A stretch of DNA of 64,000 nucleotides from Ciona intestinalis (GCF_000224145.3 NC_020178.2:1600100-1664099), one strand, 5' to 3'. Numbered from the stretch's first letter, positions 52,496 through 64,000 are shown. Program-made: numbers and translations. Notes: a model not told the origin generated them from the sequence alone.

Positions 52496-54514
52496 TCAAT
52501 CTTTTATAGCTTTAATTCTTTCAAGTTGTTCTAAATATTTTGGATGTTCTTCATTTTTATGTGTAACTTCCAGCGGGTGGGGACAAAGATACCTCCGTTC
52601 TTCCATTAGGTCGTTACTAACTTTTCGTTGCATGATGTAATAATCGTCATAATTTACTTGCGCCAATTGAGACATTATAAGATAATTATCCCGGTATGTT
52701 TTCTTAACAAACGCAACGGCAAGAGCTCTTTCATGATCCGCGTTCCGCAAACCTAGGATCAAACTTTTATTGCATCTAGAAAGTACAGCAGTCATCCCAT
52801 ATATCTGTATAGCAGAGTCTGCAAGGATCTTCAATACCAATTGCTGGTCTTGTATTTTCTTCCCATATTTCCTTAACATTTGATAAACCCTTCTTCTGTA
52901 TAACAAAGTACTTTCTTCTAACATTTCACCCATTGGTATAAGTGATGGATCCAGCCAGGATTTGGTTTTCGAATAGTTACGAACTGAAAATGAAGGCTCA
53001 GGAACTTGGCCACGATCGCTACCAGTTTTAAGATACCATTCCTCCTTAAACTGATCTGATATTGCTGTTAGCTTTTCCCTCATACTTCCAGCTTTGAAGG
53101 CCTTTAACCTCTGTTGTAGTTTAGCCCCAGCATACTGTAGACTTGCCAAAGCCACGTATAATCGTAATATTTCATTAGTTCCTTCAAAAATTAACAAAAT
53201 TCTTGAATCTCTCAACATTCTTTCATAAGGGAAGTCCTTCATATACCCCAAACCACCAAATATTTGTAAACATTCACTCACAGAACTCCAAGCACATTCA
53301 GAGCTATATATCTTTACCATGGCTGCTTCTATTGAGCAATCTTGTGGTTCTCCATTACTATCCATAATATCCATCTGGCCAGCAGTCATATAAGCCATAC
53401 TTTCCATAGCATAAGCTTGCATTGCCATATTGAATATCTTTTCTTGTATAAGTTCAAACTCTGCAAGTTTTTTACCAAACTGAGTTCTTTGGTTTGCATA
53501 TTCTGAAGCCAAAGTAATTAAACGCTTAAGTTGCCCGGCCACAGTGGTCCCCATACTGAATCTTCCACTGTTTAAAATATTCATAGCAATCTTAAACCCA
53601 CCGCCTACCTCCCCTAATACATTCTTAACAGGTATATGAGTATCCACAAAACTAACAGCGCAAGTATTAGATGCTCTTATACCAAGTTTATCCTCTGGTT
53701 TCCCACTTGAAACCCCCCCAAACTTTCTCTCTACAATAAATGCCGTAACTTTTTCCTTTACTTCATCATTAACATCCATTACTTTAGTTTTAGCAAACAC
53801 TGTCATAACATCAGCGAATCCACCGTTTGTAATCCAAATTTTTTCACCGTTAAGTACCCAATGTTGCCCGTCATCGCTTAAATGCGCTTTGGATTGAATC
53901 GACGCGGCATCGCTCCCACTAGAGGGCTCTGTTAAGCAAAACGCGGCAGCCCACTCGCCAGTTGCCAACTTAGGAAGATATTCCATCTTCTGTTCTTCAC
54001 TCCCTGCGATAAGGATTCCCTTTAACCCAATAGCTTGATGGGCAGCTAACATAACAGTAACAGCAGCATCTGATGATAATTCTTCAGCCACTCTTGCGTA
54101 TTGAACATTATTCAACCCTAACCCACCGTACTCCACAGGAATCTGCATGCCAAACAAACCAAGATCTTTTAAACCCTGCACAACCTCTGGATCAAACTTC
54201 CCTTCTTCATCCATCTTTTTAGAATCAACTTTTTCATCGAAAAACCTTCCCACTGCATCAGACAACTGATTCAATTCACTTAAATCATCCTCACTAGGCA
54301 GGGTAGGGAAAGGAAATATCCATTTCATGTTTAGATTCCCTAGAGCCAATTCCCTTGCAAATGAAGCATATTTTCTTGAACATGTTGAAAACCTGTTTTT
54401 TCCAAGGTTATAATTGTATTTCTTGCCCCCATAGAATGAAATGCATGGATTTAAAGCTGGTAACCTTAGTGTTAAGTTGTTTAGCACCTTTGGTATTACT
54501 TTTAGCAGCACCAT
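52496..54514 (-). CDS. ACAD9: Acyl-CoA dehydrogenase family member 9, intronless
   Basis: 672 codons without interruption. Mitochondrial FAD enzyme of the VLCAD/ACAD9 branch; in vertebrates ACAD9 is mainly a complex I assembly factor with residual long-chain acyl-CoA dehydrogenase activity. Residues 1-55 are basic and hydroxylated with almost no acidic residues, fitting a transit peptide. ACAD N-domain about 80-190, the FAD/substrate motif AAFCLTEPSSGSDAAS (190-205), WITNGGFADVMTVFAKT, GRFSMGTTVAGQLKRL, and LLIFEGTNEIL with the expected catalytic Glu at 444. IYGMTAVLSRCNKSLILGLRN and RRYLCPHPL near the end follow ACAD9 and not VLCAD. The tail is about 20 residues longer than recalled for human. 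The vertebrate gene has many introns, so the single exon suggests intron loss or retroposition. Confidence 0.95.
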   Translation of the reverse strand: MVLLKVIPKVLNNLTLRLPALNPCISFYGGKKYNYNLGKNRFSTCSRKYASFARELALGNLNMKWIFPFPTLPSEDDLSELNQLSDAVGRFFDEKVDSKKMDEEGKFDPEVVQGLKDLGLFGMQIPVEYGGLGLNNVQYARVAEELSSDAAVTVMLAAHQAIGLKGILIAGSEEQKMEYLPKLATGEWAAAFCLTEPSSGSDAASIQSKAHLSDDGQHWVLNGEKIWITNGGFADVMTVFAKTKVMDVNDEVKEKVTAFIVERKFGGVSSGKPEDKLGIRASNTCAVSFVDTHIPVKNVLGEVGGGFKIAMNILNSGRFSMGTTVAGQLKRLITLASEYANQRTQFGKKLAEFELIQEKIFNMAMQAYAMESMAYMTAGQMDIMDSNGEPQDCSIEAAMVKIYSSECAWSSVSECLQIFGGLGYMKDFPYERMLRDSRILLIFEGTNEILRLYVALASLQYAGAKLQQRLKAFKAGSMREKLTAISDQFKEEWYLKTGSDRGQVPEPSFSVRNYSKTKSWLDPSLIPMGEMLEESTLLYRRRVYQMLRKYGKKIQDQQLVLKILADSAIQIYGMTAVLSRCNKSLILGLRNADHERALAVAFVKKTYRDNYLIMSQLAQVNYDDYYIMQRKVSNDLMEERRYLCPHPLEVTHKNEEHPKYLEQLERIKAIKD

Positions 54515-55680
54515 TACAAATACAACACAAATTAAGAACTGAAATGAAAAAGAAGCATTAAAAGCTATGCTGGTACAACTGCTGCTTTGTTACGGATTAG
54601 AAAAAGGTACGTAGTGTAATAAGCAATTTATATCGTATTACCATATACAATTATGCTTACCGCATCTCCGCATGTAATTCTAAGTGTGGCGTATTTTAGC
54701 TATTTTTAGGTATATAGACAATACTCCCAAAAGATTAGCACTATTGTAACCACTGGTTTTGCCGTTGTACGTTATAAACCACCGACTAAGCGCGGATCTG
54801 CAATGCCCATAGAAAAGAAAGGCATCTGTATTGATTAGGTACGCAAAAAACAAGTACGTTAAACTGTATGTATACTTGTATGCTCGCGCTAACTTAACAA
54901 GGCAAAAATATGCCAGGAAAAAAACTCAAGCCGCAATATAGCTGTTGTGAATAGCAAAGGACGTTATATGGTGTACGCCTTACCATATGCTTCTGTTTTG
55001 TATTGTATACAGAATTCATGAAAAAGTCTATCTGTCTGCAAAAAGGCATGCGAGTGTTACCGTGTATATTTTGTAGCGATAAATATTATAACATTTACGT
55101 AGGTAAATTACAAAAAAGTAATCTATTTTTTTTACATTTCTAATTTCTACAAGCTTCTGTCTTCAAATTATCATGTTAATACTAGTTCTGTGGCCTTTTA
55201 ATTTGATTAAAGGTATTTAAAAAACGAAATAGAAACGTTTGGAAACACTGCTGACCGCAGTATAAATAACGTGCTGTGTAATTAAAAATAGTATTTTTCC
55301 TCAATTTAAAAATATACAAACGCACACTATGCTAACATAATTTAGTCAAAAATATATAAGATTAAATAAAGCACTTATTAGTTACGTTAAATTACCTTAA
55401 AAATCATTTTCATTATTTTATTTCAAATTTGTAAAGGATTGTGAAACACTGGTTGTTATGTTTTAGCTGTAGCAACCTGAAAAAATTGCAATTTGTTTTT
55501 TTTACTGTATTGGTGCTAAATTGTTGACTTTAATGAATTTTAGATTAATTTTGACTGTTCGTTTGTCAATTTTGACTGTTGTGTAATTTAAATGCTTGCA
55601 CGTTTTTTTGCAAAATTATACATATTCTATTACTATTGTATCAATTAAAATCTAGAGCCAAGCCTTGAAAAACAGCCACA
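54515..55680. other. Divergent spacer between ACAD9 and the 55681 gene
   Basis: 1.17 kb separating two start codons that point away from each other, so it should contain both promoters. No repeat family or coding exon is recognised. Confidence 0.5.
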
Positions 55681-58600
55681 ATGGAATATATGACGTATAA
55701 AGTGTTAGACGAAACCATTTGTGGCATGCAAGTGTGTCAACACCCTGTGTGTTGGGCAACCAACCAGAAGATAACAAGAGAAATGAACAAAGCTAAACTG
55801 GATCCGTACTCTGCTATGAGGTGAACATGTTTTGTACGCTTAGTTTTTCACATAGCCAGGATATTTACATGTTTTTTTACATAGTTACTAATAACCATGC
55901 ACTGTATTCACATGTTTGTTTTTTACTCATATAATGCCATGCGAGGTTAAATAAGTTACATATGTGATAACTTGTAAGCGGGCACGAGGTGTATGAAACA
56001 TAACACCCATGGTATAACAAATACAACAGAAGCATAAGGTTTATAGAACAGAACACCAGTGTTATAAGTACCATCACTCACTAACTAAGCATAAACAATT
56101 TAATCGACAATTTACATCAATCTAAACAGAAAAATGAAGACCGTATCTTCCCGGCCATCTTCTGCTAAAGAAGAGGAACCAGATCTTCCAGTTCTCACCA
56201 TCCTCAATCTCCTGGATGAGTACGGATATGATCCTCGTGATCGCTTCTCACCATCCAGGGAGGATCAAAAGATGAAGAACATTCCACCTGAGGGGGTTAG
56301 CGCACTGCCCAAACTCACGCTTGAATCTCTTGCAAGGTAAAAAAAAAATGGTTTTAAAAATTTTACAAAAATAATTGATGTGTATACCTACAACATAGAT
56401 TTTCTGGTCAGTTCCAATGGCAACATAGCAGCCCATTATTAGCACGTGGTTGTCTTCATTTTTACACAAAACCTTACTGGAATAACAACTGTTCAGATAA
56501 GAAAGTTTCATTCGTTCATTAGGCCAAACTTAACCCTTTTTGCCATAAAACCTTTCCTCCTCAGCTAAGCTAGGACTTCACCCAGTTGTCTAGATTACAA
56601 AATTATCACATAAGCAAGTTACATTTATTCGTTAGTTGTAATCCTAACCCGTATTCACTATAAAACCTACCCCCAGGAATGCATCAGATGACTTCACCCC
56701 CGCCCCCGCAAACACCCCAATGCACAGCGCGCATGGGTTCGGGGACTCGAGTACTTATTCTTCCAATGACCTTGGCTCCCACATGCGAGGCAAGACGCAA
56801 CCCCACCCCTCGAGGAAATGGTGCAACAAGATTGATCTTGACTTATTGCCAGAGTTCGAACCAGTTAAAAGTAAAACAGTGTACGTCTGGGGCCCAAGAA
56901 ATGAAAGGTATTTTAATGTTTTTTTATCTAGCATATTTGGGCAAGCTGTTATAGTAGATGTTCTATGTCTGGCTTCTATGATATTTTGGTGGAGAAGTCA
57001 CTCAAATATATAATTCTTAAAGTAATGGACACGACTTTATTAAACCAAATAAACATATTTATATTTCAGGCCCACTACTGAAGGGTCACCAACTATGCAA
57101 AGCAAGTAAGTACCTTCCAATAAAATAATTACCTGGTCACATATCAGTAAGTGTGCCCGAGGTGTATGAAACAGAACACCCATGTTATAACAACTTTCCT
57201 TGTCCTGACATGCCACGATAAATAAGTTACATAAGTGGTAACTTGTAAGCAGGCACGAGGTGTTTAAAAAAAGAAAACACCCGTGTTATAACGACTGTTG
57301 TTGCCCGCCATGTGAGGATAAATAAGTTGCATACGTTGTAACTCGTAAGTGTGCCCGAGGTGTATGTAACAGAACACCCGTGTTATACCAACTGTCGTTG
57401 CCTCACCATGCGAGGATAAATAAGTTACATATATCCCACCAATTACATAATCATGACTTTATATTTCCCACAGAACAAAAGTCCGCCATACATTATCCCA
57501 TGTTAGCTTGCCTATTGATAAAGTCCCGAAGAATAACAGCATGAAAGCTATTAAAGGGAGGAAGACCATCAGGTAATGTTGTATAGAGATTATTGCAATG
57601 TACTTGTTTGTCTCATTGGTAAAAATAATAAAATATAACTTGGATAACGGAGCCAAGTTTTAAAATTATTTAAACCAAAGGACAGTTAAAACATATTTAC
57701 ATTTAGAAAATAAGCGTGGTCGCTACACCTAGCACGCTAGCAGACAAACAAGCCATTTGAGTTTAATTATTATCCAGTTAGTCTTCTAATAGAGACCTCA
57801 TCTGGATGAGAGGGTATATGATGTTGTTGCTGAAACGGATTAATTTTAGTTTTATCGGCAATTAATTTTAGTTTCATTCATTCATACTTATATATACTTT
57901 AATCTGGGTGTTGTGGTAATGGGCAAACTATGACCCAAATTCTAGGCCATATACAACATACGTGTATATATATATATAAGTTTAACTAACATGATCTTTT
58001 TCCAGCAAACAAAGACGACAAATTGAAATGAAGAATTTTAAATTCACCCCCGTTGATGGGAACGACACTAAACTCACAAACGAAACTCCGAGCGAGATTG
58101 ATCAACTTAGATCTGTTCCCCTGGGTTGGTTGTGTTTAATGTATTATCTATCAGTGTTAAGATGTATGTATCCTGGGAAAGATAGTTAGTAGCAATTGCT
58201 CCAACCCAGTGGTCACTAATGGGTTGTCCAAATTGTTAGCCATACATAAAAACAATCACACACAAAGTAACATGCATGGTAACTTGTAAACAGGCACGAG
58301 GTGTATAAAACAGAACACCTATATTATAATGACTGTCGTTGCCCCACCATGCTATAATACATTTTACCTTGTTATATGCCATATGCTCCAAATCATTAAT
58401 AAACTTTGCTCTTAGATGTTTTAATCAGAATAATGCAGCAAGCCATTGAAAACAATTTGCTCACCAGTAAACAAGCTGGGCTCCTACTGCAACAGGTATG
58501 TGTATGGATCTTCGTTCTATTATGCTTAATTATCCATATATTGTGTTTGCCTATCAATACACTGTAATACCTTTAGCAACTCGACTGTGGGCATGAGAGT

Positions 58601-61600
58601 GGCAACCATTGATAACCATGAATAAGTTCCACCAACTAACACGTAACTAACGCACCCATATTAAACCCACAGGTAGTAGGTCCCCAATACAAGGTCCCAC
58701 CCCACTTTGTCCAAGACATCACTAAACAAACCAAAGGAAGCCAAACTGCTTTGTTCGAAACAAGAAACATGAAGGTATTTACATAGTTTGGTGTAGCAAC
58801 CAGGCGTTTTTTCTTCTAAATAAATGTAAATGTGATTTTAACTGTAAGCTTGTTTTAACAACTGTTGTTTTATCGCTTTATTCTTATTATTACTTTATAT
58901 CTTGTCCTGGGATGCATAAAAAAAACTTTAAACTAATAAAAAAGTTAGCTGATAGCAAATACAAAAAGTTACAGAATGAATGTAACTTATTATCCTTGCA
59001 TGGCGGGCAACAACAGTCGTTATAACACGGGTGTTCTGTTTCATACACCTCATACCCGCTTACAAGTTACCATGTATGTTACTTTGTGGGTAATGTTATG
59101 GGGAAGTAGGATTTTTTTGGAGGCTTGTCAGTTACATAAATGTTGTCTCTACTTTAGTATTTGTAAACAGTGAGCATTGTAGTTTAAACAATGGTGATTA
59201 TTAATAGATAGAAGAAGCCCAAGACGCAAGGAACCGAACCTCACAAGCTTTACCCACAGCATCACCTGTGTATCAACTTGATGGACCTAAGACTCCTATA
59301 GGGAATTACAAGTAAGTTTTATATATGATATATTTGTTGTGGGATGATACAACTGTAGTATGCCTATACGATGTTGGGGTAATGGGCCAACTCTGGTCTA
59401 AACCGCAGGTCCCATGACGTGCCTCACTGTAGGACCTCACCCATATAGAATGTGCATATACAATGTTGGGGTAATGGGCCAACTCTGGTCTAAATCCCAG
59501 GCCCCATGACGTGCCTCACTGTAGGACCTCACCCATATAGAATGTGCATATACAATGTTGGGGTAATGGGCCAACTCTGGTCTAAACCGCAGGTCCCATG
59601 ACGTGCCTCACTGTAGGACCTCACCCATATAGAATGTGCATATACTATGTACGGATAATGGGACAACTCTGGCCTAAATCCCAGGTCCCATGGCTTGCCT
59701 CACTGTAAGACCTCACCCATATAGAATAGAATGTGTATATACAATGTTGGGGTAATGGGCCAACTCTGGTCTAAACCCAGGTCCCATGACGTGCCTCACT
59801 GTAGGACCTCACCCATATATAGAATGTGCATATACTATGTTGGGATAATGGGACAACTCTGGCCTAAATCCCCGGTCCCATGGTGTGCCTCACTGTAGGA
59901 CCTCACCCATATAGAATAGAATGTGCATATACAGTGTTGGGGTAATGGGACAATTCTGGCCTAAATCCCAGGTCCCATGGCATGCCTCACTGTAGGACCT
60001 CACCCATATAGAATAAAGTGTGCATATACAATGTTGGGGTAATGAGCCAACTCTGACCTAAATCCCACGTCCCATGGCAGGCCTCACTGTAGGACCTCAC
60101 CCATAAAGAATAGAATGTGCGTATACTATGTTGGGGTAATAGGCAAATGTGGCCTAAATCCCAGGTCCCATGACATGCCTCACTGTATGACCTCACCCAT
60201 ATAGAATAAAATGTGCATATACAATGTTGGGGTAATGAGCCAAGTTAGGCCTATAGAACTATAACAAATAAATCTCAATTGTTACGCTTTATATTTCCAG
60301 GTCTGTGTCGCGTAACTTACAATATTCTAATATGCAAATATCTGGGGTTTCCCCCCTGAAATCCCCATCCAAGCTTGCACCAATAGAAACAAGAGAACCA
60401 GGGTCAAGGGGTCAAGAGGTCAACGTTCAAGATGGTGGGTTGTATGTATTATTAGATTATATGATGGTGGGGAAATGTAAGATGCTTAAAGACCAGCTTG
60501 GTAATGGGTTGTCTAAATTATCAGCCATACAGAAAAAAATCACCTGCAATGTTACATTTGTGGCAACTTGTAAGTGGGTACGAGATGTATGAAACAGAAC
60601 ACCCGTGTTATAACGACTGTCGTGCCCCTCTATGCGAGGATAAATAAGTTAAACACGTGGTAATTGTTAAGCGGGCACGAGGTGTATGAAACAGAACACC
60701 TGTGTTATAATGATTGTTGTTACCCTGCTATGTGAGGATAAATAAGTTAAACACGTGGTAATTGTTAGGCGGGCACGAGGTGTATGAAACAGAACACCTG
60801 TGTTATAACGAGTGTTGTTGCCTGTCAAGTACAAAATAAAGCAAGTTACATATAACACCCACTGTTCATATACCATCCATACATTACAGCGAAGAAAGGA
60901 GTTCCATGCATTACTGGAGGTGGTACACAGGAGACCCACCCAGTCAAACCTTTCTATTACCCAAGGAGTCCAAGAGACATGTGTTTGCGTGAGTTTAAAT
61001 CCAGCCAATTAAATAATATAAAAGATATGTATTCCGCTCAAAATGGCATCTCAATTTCTTATTTAAAAGAATCATTATGTACCACTACCCACCCTACTAA
61101 ATAATTTTTCTCACTTAAGTATATAGTACGGTGGGGGAAGATGGGACAGCATTGGCACAAAATATCCAAATAACCTGATCGTGTTTTAAACAATTAACAC
61201 TAGTCTAAGGGAGTCGTAAAGATATGGTTTTATAATTCTTTGAATGTTCTTTGTTTACTACCGAATGGGATGAGGAAATAGAATAAAAAGGTGTCTTATC
61301 TTCCCCACCCTACTGTAACTCGAAATCCTCCCCACAGGCCCTCTACCAACCCCACCCCCTCCTAGTCCCTCCACAGAACGAGACTCCCAGTATGATGTCA
61401 TAATGGGGGGTTCGACGGTCCTCGTAAACCCATCTGGACCCCCGACACTTTCATCCGCTCGATCAACCGTAAAGAGGAGGTTTATATGATTTCTATGTTG
61501 TATTATAATAATAACTTTATTTGTCTCTTCGATTACGGTAGCGAAGATTTAGAATTATTTAAAACGAGAAAAGACAAGATATAGCGACAAAACAACAGTT

Positions 61601-62899
61601 GTTAAAACACGCTTACAGATAAAACAGATTTACATTTAGTTGCAGGAAAATAAATGTAGTTGCTACACCTATTACATTCCTAGTACAAATTGCATTCATT
61701 GTTTAGCAGGGGAGTAAAATTGAAGAGCGGTGATGAATCTGAATCAAGTAATGGGGGAGGGAAGAACACTGGAAGGAATGTCCCATGGCCACAGGTCAGC
61801 TCTGATTTATCTAATGCTTCACTCAAGCCCTATAACATAAAGTGGTGGATCATATAAATGAATGAATAGAACTTATTTATCCTCGCATGGCGGGGCAACG
61901 ACAGTAGTTATAACACGGGTGTTCTGTTTCATATACCTCGTGCCTGCTTACAAGTTACCACGTATGTAACTCATTTATCCTCGCATGGTGGGACAATGAC
62001 AGTCGTTATAACATGGGTGTTCTGTTTCATACACCTCGTGCCAGCTTCTGTGTTACCACGAATGTAACTTTGTGGGTGATTGTTTTCATTTTTAAATATA
62101 TATTTGTGTTTTTAAGCCAGTGTTTCCAGGTTGATGAAACTGACTTCATGAGTGATGCATCAGAACCCATAGCTGGCAACACTGCTCCACAACAACAACA
62201 ACATGTTTTATCCCCACTAACTGAAATACCGGTTTCAAAACCAGCTTCATCCAGATCTAGCCGGTCCCATCAGGCTTCGGTAAGCTTCCTAATTTATCAT
62301 TTATAATAACTTGGGATTGTTATGTTGGCATAAGGTGTATAAAGACACCATGTGTGTCCCTGCTTACGAGCTACCATGTAATTTTGTGGATGATTGTTTC
62401 CTCTGTAGGTCTTGAATAAATGTATGTAACTTACTTTATCCTCATGTGGCCGGAAAAAAAAACAGTCGTTAAACACCGGTTTCCTGTTTCATACACCTCG
62501 TGCCAGCATACGAGTTATCATGTATGTTACTTTGTGAGTGTCTTACAATTTGTACAATGCCCACAACGGTAATAGTATTGAGCCTTGAACCCACAACCCC
62601 TAGGTAACAGACAGGCCCACTTACCACCAAAACACATCCCCAGTAACCAAGTAATTCTGCAGCAGGTTGATAAACTGGATCAGCATCGAGCCCTCTACTC
62701 CCCTGCCCCCCCGCCCCCTTCTCCTGAGGTCCCTCCATTACACCTGCGTGATGTCATCGAAGGGGAATCCCCCACACCGGAACCAAGGGTTGACATCACT
62801 AGGGTTGCTACCGGCAACCGAGCGGAAGATCTCGTTATTTCTGGGACGACAATTCCCGGTGTTCTTAAGTCTTCTTCAGAGCAAAAAAGAAACAAATAA
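55681..62899 (+). CDS. Uncharacterised 15-exon gene, Pro/Ser-rich protein
   Basis: Exons: 55681-55820, 56130-56336, 56677-56907, 57070-57105, 57474-57572, 58006-58124, 58416-58495, 58673-58774, 59208-59311, 60301-60434, 60890-60988, 61338-61479, 61710-61794, 62130-62279, then 62615-62899 or 62663-62899. Phases chain without a break, giving about 654-670 residues. I do not recognise the family. Visible segments: a Cys-containing N-terminus (MEYMTYKVLDETICGM), LPVLTILNLLDEYGYDPRDR, NKIDLDLLPEFEPVKSKTVY then VWGPRNER, a helical block DVLIRIMQQAIENNLLTS then KQAGLLLQQV and PPHFVQDI, and a long disordered Ser/Pro tail with a Q4 run and a PAPPPPSPEVPP motif. No signal peptide or membrane span. The start has a good context. 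A cytosolic or cytoskeletal protein is only a guess. The last acceptor is uncertain: 62614 and 62662 both keep frame. Confidence 0.75.
55925..56065 (-). repeat. R93 dispersed repeat, intron 1 of the 55681 gene
   Basis: One full and one partial unit with CTTGTAAGCGGGCACGAGGT and AACACCCATGGTATAAC. Confidence 0.7.
57140..57440 (-). repeat. R93 dispersed repeat, three units, intron 4 of the 55681 gene
   Basis: Three consecutive units with CGAGGTGTATGAAACAGAAC, CACCCGTGTTATAACGACTG and ATGCGAGGATAAATAAGTTAC, about 93 bp apart. Confidence 0.85.
58190..58365 (-). repeat. SINE-tail fragment followed by one R93 unit
   Basis: CAATTGCTCCAACCCAGTGG and TCACTAATGGGTTGTCC (also at 43540 and 60500) run into GGCACGAGGTGTATAAAACA. 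The two families are repeatedly adjacent, which suggests one composite element. Confidence 0.6.
58975..59085 (+). repeat. R93 dispersed repeat, one unit
   Basis: ATCCTTGCATGGCGGGCAAC, TATAACACGGGTGTTCTG, CGCTTACAAGTTACCATG. Confidence 0.75.
59371..60245 (+). repeat. T95 tandem array, about nine units
   Basis: Units of 92-97 bp: ATGTTGGGGTAATGGGCCAA, CTCTGGTCTAAATCCCAGG, TCCCATGACGTGCCTCACTG, TAGGACCTCACCCATATAGA. The longest array of this family in the window; it fills the intron between exons 9 and 10 of the 55681 gene. Confidence 0.95.
60500..60850 (-). repeat. R93 array with SINE-tail fragment
   Basis: After a TAATGGGTTGTCTAAATTAT fragment, three R93 units follow in tandem up to 40 bp before the exon at 60890. 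Confidence 0.8.
61125..61315. mobile_element. ~190-bp MITE, copy H
   Basis: GTACGGTGGGGGAAGATGGG to TCTTCCCCACCCTACTG, the best preserved pair of termini in the window. It ends 22 bp before the exon at 61338. Confidence 0.9.
61870..62070 (+). repeat. R93 dispersed repeat, two units
   Basis: Two units with TCCTCGCATGGCGGGGCAAC, ACACGGGTGTTCTGTTTCAT and CGTGCCTGCTTACAAGTTAC, between exons 13 and 14 of the 55681 gene. Confidence 0.85.
62320..62540 (+). repeat. R93-related repeat, two partial units
   Basis: AAGGTGTATAAAGACACCAT, CGTTAAACACCGGTTTCCTG and CATACACCTCGTGCCAGCAT show a decayed pair. Confidence 0.65.
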
Positions 62900-62900
62900 A
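62895..62900 (+). terminator. AATAAA overlapping the stop codon of the 55681 gene
   Basis: The hexamer AATAAA spans 62895-62900 and contains the TAA stop (62897-62899). If it is the working poly(A) signal, the 3' UTR would be only a few tens of bases. Confidence 0.35.
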
Positions 62901-64000
62901 AAATGAAAATATTTTATTATCGTGGTTGTTACTCTTGTAATTCTCTTTATTATATTTGTCTTCATGCTGCTTCCTCTCTCTTGATACTTTTTTCTTCCTT
63001 GTCTCTTCTTTACCCTTCTCCCCCTCTCTCTCTTCTTCCTTTATTCTTTCACTTTTTTAGCTTTTTTCTCCTCTCCCTTTTTCTCCTCCTTTCACTTACC
63101 CACTCTCTCCTTTTCTTTCTTTTGCTCCATGTATGCAAGATTGAATATCAGCTACAAGTTATTAGGAAACAGAGTAACAGATGAACGACCACAAAAGTTA
63201 GCAGTGATAAAATTAGTGTAAAGGAAGATTTTTTGTTTTAAGATGTTTTAGTATTTAGTTGGCAATTTGGACAACTCATACATTACAACTGGGTTTGTCG
63301 TTAAGTGTCTTGTCCAAGGACGTGCACGACCAATGGTAGCACCAGTGAGCTTCGAACCTGTAGCCTATAGTCTAGCGGCAGACGCGCTAGCACAATGCCA
63401 CGGCTTCGAGTATTATGAAGCTAGAGCGTAATATTAGAATATTAGATCAAAATTTTGGTTTCAAAGATCGTAATATTAGTCTATTGCAGGTGTAAACACA
63501 AATTTAATTTTCATTCGGGGACGAATAAATTAATTGGCACACCGTGATTGTGTAAATGATGACGTCACATTGTTGTCAATGCTTGTTATACGTTTAGCTT
63601 TGGTTGAGTTTTTCGTTAATTAAAAGCGTTTAATTAGTTTTTAAGTGCGTAAATGGGGGCTGAAGTTTGCCGGAGAGGTAATTTACGCAGGTATTTTAGT
63701 AATTTCGGGTTTATTTTGTATAAGAAGGCGACAAAACTCTGGCGACGTATAATATACGAGGTTGTGTATGTTACTTTGTGTTATTTTGCGGTAGCTAACT
63801 TTTGTGTAGTGGAAAACGGCATAATATTATCATGTAATATATCTGACATATGTAGAAGTATAATAATGATTTGGTACCTAAATTTTACCACTAAACCCTA
63901 ACCTTTATATATAACCACCAACTGACTAAATATAAATTTCCTGAATGTAACGATTAACCTGTAACGTAACAGAGGATACTGTACTAGTTTAGTCTACTCT
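62900..64000. other. Distal spacer
   Basis: A T/C-rich polypyrimidine stretch (62950-63130) is followed by a tRNA-derived SINE (63290-63415) and AT-rich DNA with a CRE palindrome at 63560. No gene can be supported. Confidence 0.5.
63290..63415 (-). mobile_element. tRNA-derived SINE
   Basis: On the - strand an A-box-like TGGCATTGTGCTAGCGCG is followed about 33 nt later by a B-box GGTTCGAAGCT, then a non-tRNA tail (GGACAAGACACTTAACGAC) that recurs at 43540, 43720, 36245 and 58190. This is the standard layout of a tRNA-derived SINE. Confidence 0.65.

Noticed and set aside
63653..63677. First exon of a further + strand gene (ATGGGGGCTGAAGTTTGC, GAG|GTAATT)
   Set aside because: Eight codons with a plausible donor but no downstream exon in the window; cannot be supported.

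Overview
The window is intron-rich, AT-rich animal DNA. It most likely comes from a tunicate of the genus Ciona. The evidence is compact genes with small introns, single chordate-type orthologues (a type V/XI fibrillar collagen, TRAK/Milton, ZMYND19, ACAD9), and dense short non-autonomous transposons. The organism is an inference; no name is given.

Layout. (1) 1-1838 is the 5' flank of the collagen gene, with a MITE and CRE sites. (2) 1839-30447, + strand, is a complete clade-B (V/XI-type) fibrillar collagen. I resolved 62 coding exons: signal peptide, TSPN domain, a short variable region, a minor triple helix, a ~1,014-1,032-residue major helix and an 8-cysteine C-propeptide. Its intron 10 contains a 39-codon membrane microprotein ORF. 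A 0.9-kb block carrying exons 9-10 and this ORF is present twice around a 50-N gap, probably two haplotypes assembled in tandem. (3) 30448-32322 is the collagen 3' UTR, with strong hairpins, then spacer. (4) 32323-48134, + strand, is a TRAK/Milton (HAP1-family) mitochondrial motor adaptor with an alternative first exon at 37649. (5) 50070-51988, - strand, is ZMYND19 in 5 exons. (6) 52496-54514, - strand, is ACAD9 as one uninterrupted 672-codon ORF. (7) 55681-62899, + strand, is a 15-exon gene of unknown function. (8) 62900-64000 is spacer with a tRNA-derived SINE.

The genes do not form a pathway. Collagen is extracellular matrix, TRAK moves mitochondria, ACAD9 is mitochondrial, and ZMYND19 is a small MYND protein. 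ACAD9 and ZMYND19 lie head-to-tail 507 bp apart on the - strand.

Repeats fill the introns and spacers: a ~190-bp MITE (8 copies), a ~93-bp unit (R93), a ~92-97-bp unit (T95), two hAT-like MITE families with 8-bp target duplications, one TIR element and several minisatellites. The most unusual observation is that several exon/intron junctions have been tandemly duplicated, leaving arrays of decoy splice sites. One such array sits beside a frameshift and a Gly-to-Ala change in a collagen exon. Other points are an apparently extra 54-bp collagen exon that would push the helix beyond its canonical length, and near-perfect hairpins of pre-miRNA size. All exon models were built by hand from splice consensus, reading phase and remembered family sequence. 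No searches were run.
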